A DNA stretch of 64,000 bases, taken from Chitinophagaceae bacterium. GTDB taxonomy: Bacteria; Bacteroidota; Bacteroidia; Chitinophagales; Chitinophagaceae. Shown in pieces: positions 62,248 to 64,000 of this stretch. The notes under the pieces are model-generated. The model saw only the letters and a list, made by a program, of their open reading frames with translations. It had not been told where the DNA came from and searched no databases. The translations under genes were made by a program, and so were the position numbers. The stretch spans positions 16,593-80,592 of the forward strand of contig JANWIJ010000029.1 in NCBI GenBank assembly GCA_025449935.1, given 5' to 3'. Numbering within the stretch: the stretch's first letter is position 1; each line of letters begins with the position of its first letter.

Positions 62248-62310
62248 GGGAAGAGTCGGGAATGGGGAGTGGGAAGTAGCAAGTGGGAAGTAGGAATTGG
62301 AAATTGGGTA
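62248..62310. repeat. Array of nine GTGGGAA-type heptamers
   Basis: 63 bp in register: GGGAAGA, GTCGGGA, ATGGGGA, GTGGGAA, GTAGCAA, GTGGGAA, GTAGGAA, TTGGAAA, TTGGGTA. It occupies the gap between the aldolase start and the end of the next gene. Confidence 0.88.
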
Positions 62311-62343
62311 GGCTGGCTTGCCACACCCATACACTACCACCTA

Positions 62344-63450
62344 CTAGTCTTCGAGCCGGCCCTGGATCTTGGGAATAAGCGCCAGGTTTTTACGGAGCAT
62401 TTGCTTCATATTCAATCTTACAATCTCGCCCTGGGAACAGCATTTAAGGAATGCCGGGTTGTTGTGATGCGCTGCCAATTCGCTGCCGAGTTGTTTGGTT
62501 TTCTCCGGGTTCGAGATCGTATCCTTTGACATGATATCCAGCAGTTCTTTCACGCGGTACCTCGAAGATGCCAGCCGCATCGCCATCAACGTCTTTTCTT
62601 CTGTCTGGTATTGTTCGATGGAATCTTTATTGAGGTATGCCAGTGATAATTCTACCAGCGGGTAATTCTCTTTAAAGAACTGGGGCAGGTATAAACTTTT
62701 TCTTCCTTCGTAGGATTGCTGGTCAAAATCAATACACCGGATACGGTATTGGTAGTCTTCAATATCCGGCGTTATATCGATCACGAAATTATAACTGCGC
62801 ATATCACCCAGCAAACGGACGAAGCAGCGTTCATTGAATTTTACAAATTCCTTGGCGAGGCGGATCTTATTTGTTTCGGGTGCAATCATCATTTGCTGGA
62901 TAAATACATCGCCGGGAATGCCCGGTATATGTTCTTCCACCAGGGTATTTTCATGCGTAAAAAATATGATGCGGTTGGGAGAGAGGATATGCTCCAGTTC
63001 CAGGCCATAGATCCTTGAGGCATCCGCTATCTTGATATAATAATGATCGTAGTTATCGTTGAATTTATTGACAATCCGGATGCGGAAAGGATGTGAATTC
63101 CCAAACGTGCAGTAATCAATCCGGGCTACATCCAGGTGTTTCGAAAAACTGAGATCACCTTCTGTTTTTAATATGGCATAGATTTTTACCAGCCCATCGC
63201 GGATATAATCCCATTCCCGGCTGTCGTACGAAGTTTTTTCCCATAGGGTGTCTTTACCGTTTTTATCCAGTACCGGGGTAGACCAGGTATAATGCAGCAG
63301 GTTGGCATAGGTAACCGGTAATTTCACTTCGCGTCCATGCACTTTGAGGTAATGACGAAGTAGCTCATTGACCGGGTACATCGGTTTTTTCCGGGAAGGT
63401 TTATCGCCCTGGTTTATTTCTCCTTCGTTTTTATTTTCAATAAAACCCAT
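62344..63450 (-). CDS. Unknown protein with kinase-like core
   Basis: 368 aa, no signal peptide. The middle has VEEHIPGIPGDVFIQQMM and then RLLGDMRSYNFVIDITPD and RIRCIDFDQQSYEGR, which resemble the catalytic loop (HGDxxxxN) and metal-binding (IDFE) regions of aminoglycoside-phosphotransferase-type kinases, with the first His replaced. The N-terminal 100 residues are basic and unlike known domains. It could be a degenerate or atypical small-molecule kinase. I know no family name. Confidence 0.6.
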   Translation of the reverse strand: MGFIENKNEGEINQGDKPSRKKPMYPVNELLRHYLKVHGREVKLPVTYANLLHYTWSTPVLDKNGKDTLWEKTSYDSREWDYIRDGLVKIYAILKTEGDLSFSKHLDVARIDYCTFGNSHPFRIRIVNKFNDNYDHYYIKIADASRIYGLELEHILSPNRIIFFTHENTLVEEHIPGIPGDVFIQQMMIAPETNKIRLAKEFVKFNERCFVRLLGDMRSYNFVIDITPDIEDYQYRIRCIDFDQQSYEGRKSLYLPQFFKENYPLVELSLAYLNKDSIEQYQTEEKTLMAMRLASSRYRVKELLDIMSKDTISNPEKTKQLGSELAAHHNNPAFLKCCSQGEIVRLNMKQMLRKNLALIPKIQGRLED

Positions 63451-63495
63451 AGGTTAGCCCGCACTTCCTGCTGCGGGTGCATGATGATTTGGTTT

Positions 63496-64000
63496 CTAAG
63501 ATCGGATTATTTTAAGTGATTCCTGAAGCTGGCTGAAATAGGATGGTGACCGGAGGAGCCGGCTGCCATACCAGCTGAACATTTCACCATCAACCGGAAT
63601 AATCTTCGTTCCGGGGAGTAAGGGTTGCAGTTCGCCGGCATGTTTTTGCGTGAATGGGAAGGGTTCAGATGCCAGCAAAAGAATTTCGGTTCCTTTTTCC
63701 CGTATTTTTTCCAGGGTTGTTTCCGGATAACGGAGTTCGTTTTTAAATACATTATCAAATCCGGCAGCTTCAAGCATGGCATGAATAAAGGTATCGTTGC
63801 CCACAGTCATATAAGGTTTTTGCCAGACCAGGTAGGCGGTTGCCGGTTTATGAGCAGGTTTTGGCAAACCAGTGAAGACTTCTTTTATCCGGCCGGTCAT
63901 GTTATTGGCACGTTGCTGTGTACCGGTAATCATTCCCACCTGGCTGATCATTTCACAGGCATCATGCAGGGTGCGGATATCACTGATCCAGACGGGATAA
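63496..64000 (-). CDS. BtuF-like metal-chelate/cobalamin binding protein, 3' part
   Basis: C-terminal ~167 residues; the 5' end is beyond the right edge (the frame is open to 64000 and reads WISDIRTLHDACEMISQVG). The helical-backbone receptor fold shows TAYLVWQKPYMTVGNDTFIHAML, GFDNVFKNELRYPETTLEKI and EILLLASEPFPFTQKH, then the last Trp region MFSWYGSRLL. It would capture a corrinoid or iron chelate in the periplasm for an ABC importer. Stop at 63496. Confidence 0.8.
   Translation of the reverse strand, partial: YPVWISDIRTLHDACEMISQVGMITGTQQRANNMTGRIKEVFTGLPKPAHKPATAYLVWQKPYMTVGNDTFIHAMLEAAGFDNVFKNELRYPETTLEKIREKGTEILLLASEPFPFTQKHAGELQPLLPGTKIIPVDGEMFSWYGSRLLRSPSYFSQLQESLKIIRS

Noticed and set aside
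62217..62330. N-terminal extension of the class I aldolase
   Set aside because: The extra 38 residues (Pro, Ser, Leu-rich) read through the heptad array; the family N-terminus is at 62216.

Overview
The window looks like one contiguous piece of chromosome from a Bacteroidota bacterium, most likely family Chitinophagaceae. This is inferred from gene content: PF14905-type outer-membrane barrels with carboxypeptidase-regulatory-like N-termini, a DUF5686 protein, a Bacteroidota-type miaB / sigma-54 activator / lptE / secG run, purM and purC of the Bacteroidota type, short -7-like motifs TAnnTTTG, and start codons without clear Shine-Dalgarno sequences. Base composition is moderate and fairly even. 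I see no prophage, transposase, integrase, rRNA operon or CRISPR array.

Layout. 1-2.8 kb: 5' part of a methylmalonate-semialdehyde dehydrogenase gene, trmH, and two exported thioredoxin-fold genes. 2.8-9.5 kb (minus strand): yihY/BrkB-mltG, then a conserved run miaB, sigma-54 activator, lptE, an unknown gene and secG, ending in a strong terminator. 9.5-13.9 kb: an outer-membrane barrel gene with an unusually dyad-rich upstream region, tRNA-Gly(CCC) with a frameshifted GIY-YIG cassette bounded by copies of the tRNA 3' end, and small unknown genes. 13.9-21.1 kb: a CCG-domain Fe-S protein and its probable membrane 4Fe-4S partner (separated by other genes), a membrane-linked ATP-grasp protein, a Crp/Fnr regulator, a LysE exporter, a cupin and DUF2279. 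21.2-33 kb: phosphohexomutase, DoxX, pcm, lemA-htpX, penicillin acylase, DUF5686 and trhO. 32.6-38 kb: a lactonase-RidA-threonine dehydratase operon, membrane proteins and purC. 38-44.7 kb: a large TonB-dependent receptor, then a trio of two paralogous membrane-anchored coiled-coil proteins around an exported Ppx/GppA-fold protein. 44.7-55.5 kb: holA, lipoprotein, ribF, purM, ftsE, two glycosyltransferases, another barrel protein, DUF445 and tRNA-His. 55.6-64 kb: Tsp/Prc protease, DinB, a class III cyclase with TPRs, GNAT, class I FBP aldolase, a kinase-like unknown and a BtuF-like binding protein cut by the window edge.

Three things stand out. (1) A tRNA-Gly gene is followed after 3 nt by a GIY-YIG nuclease reading frame, then a GC-rich double hairpin, then an exact 21-bp copy of the tRNA 3' end. 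This is what a minimal tRNA-targeting nuclease cassette or its relic would look like. (2) The coiled-coil / exported Ppx-like / coiled-coil trio at 41.3-44.5 kb looks like an unnamed periplasmic system. (3) At least four intergenic gaps hold arrays with a strict 7-bp period but different heptamer sequences (24292-24445 is 22 heptads in register). Two gaps between convergent genes have palindromic forms, the second of them only weakly heptad-like.

Most of the rest is ordinary housekeeping and envelope biology. Start sites were often moved inward from the longest frame where a signal peptide or family N-terminus decided it. All family assignments are from reading the sequence, not from database searches.
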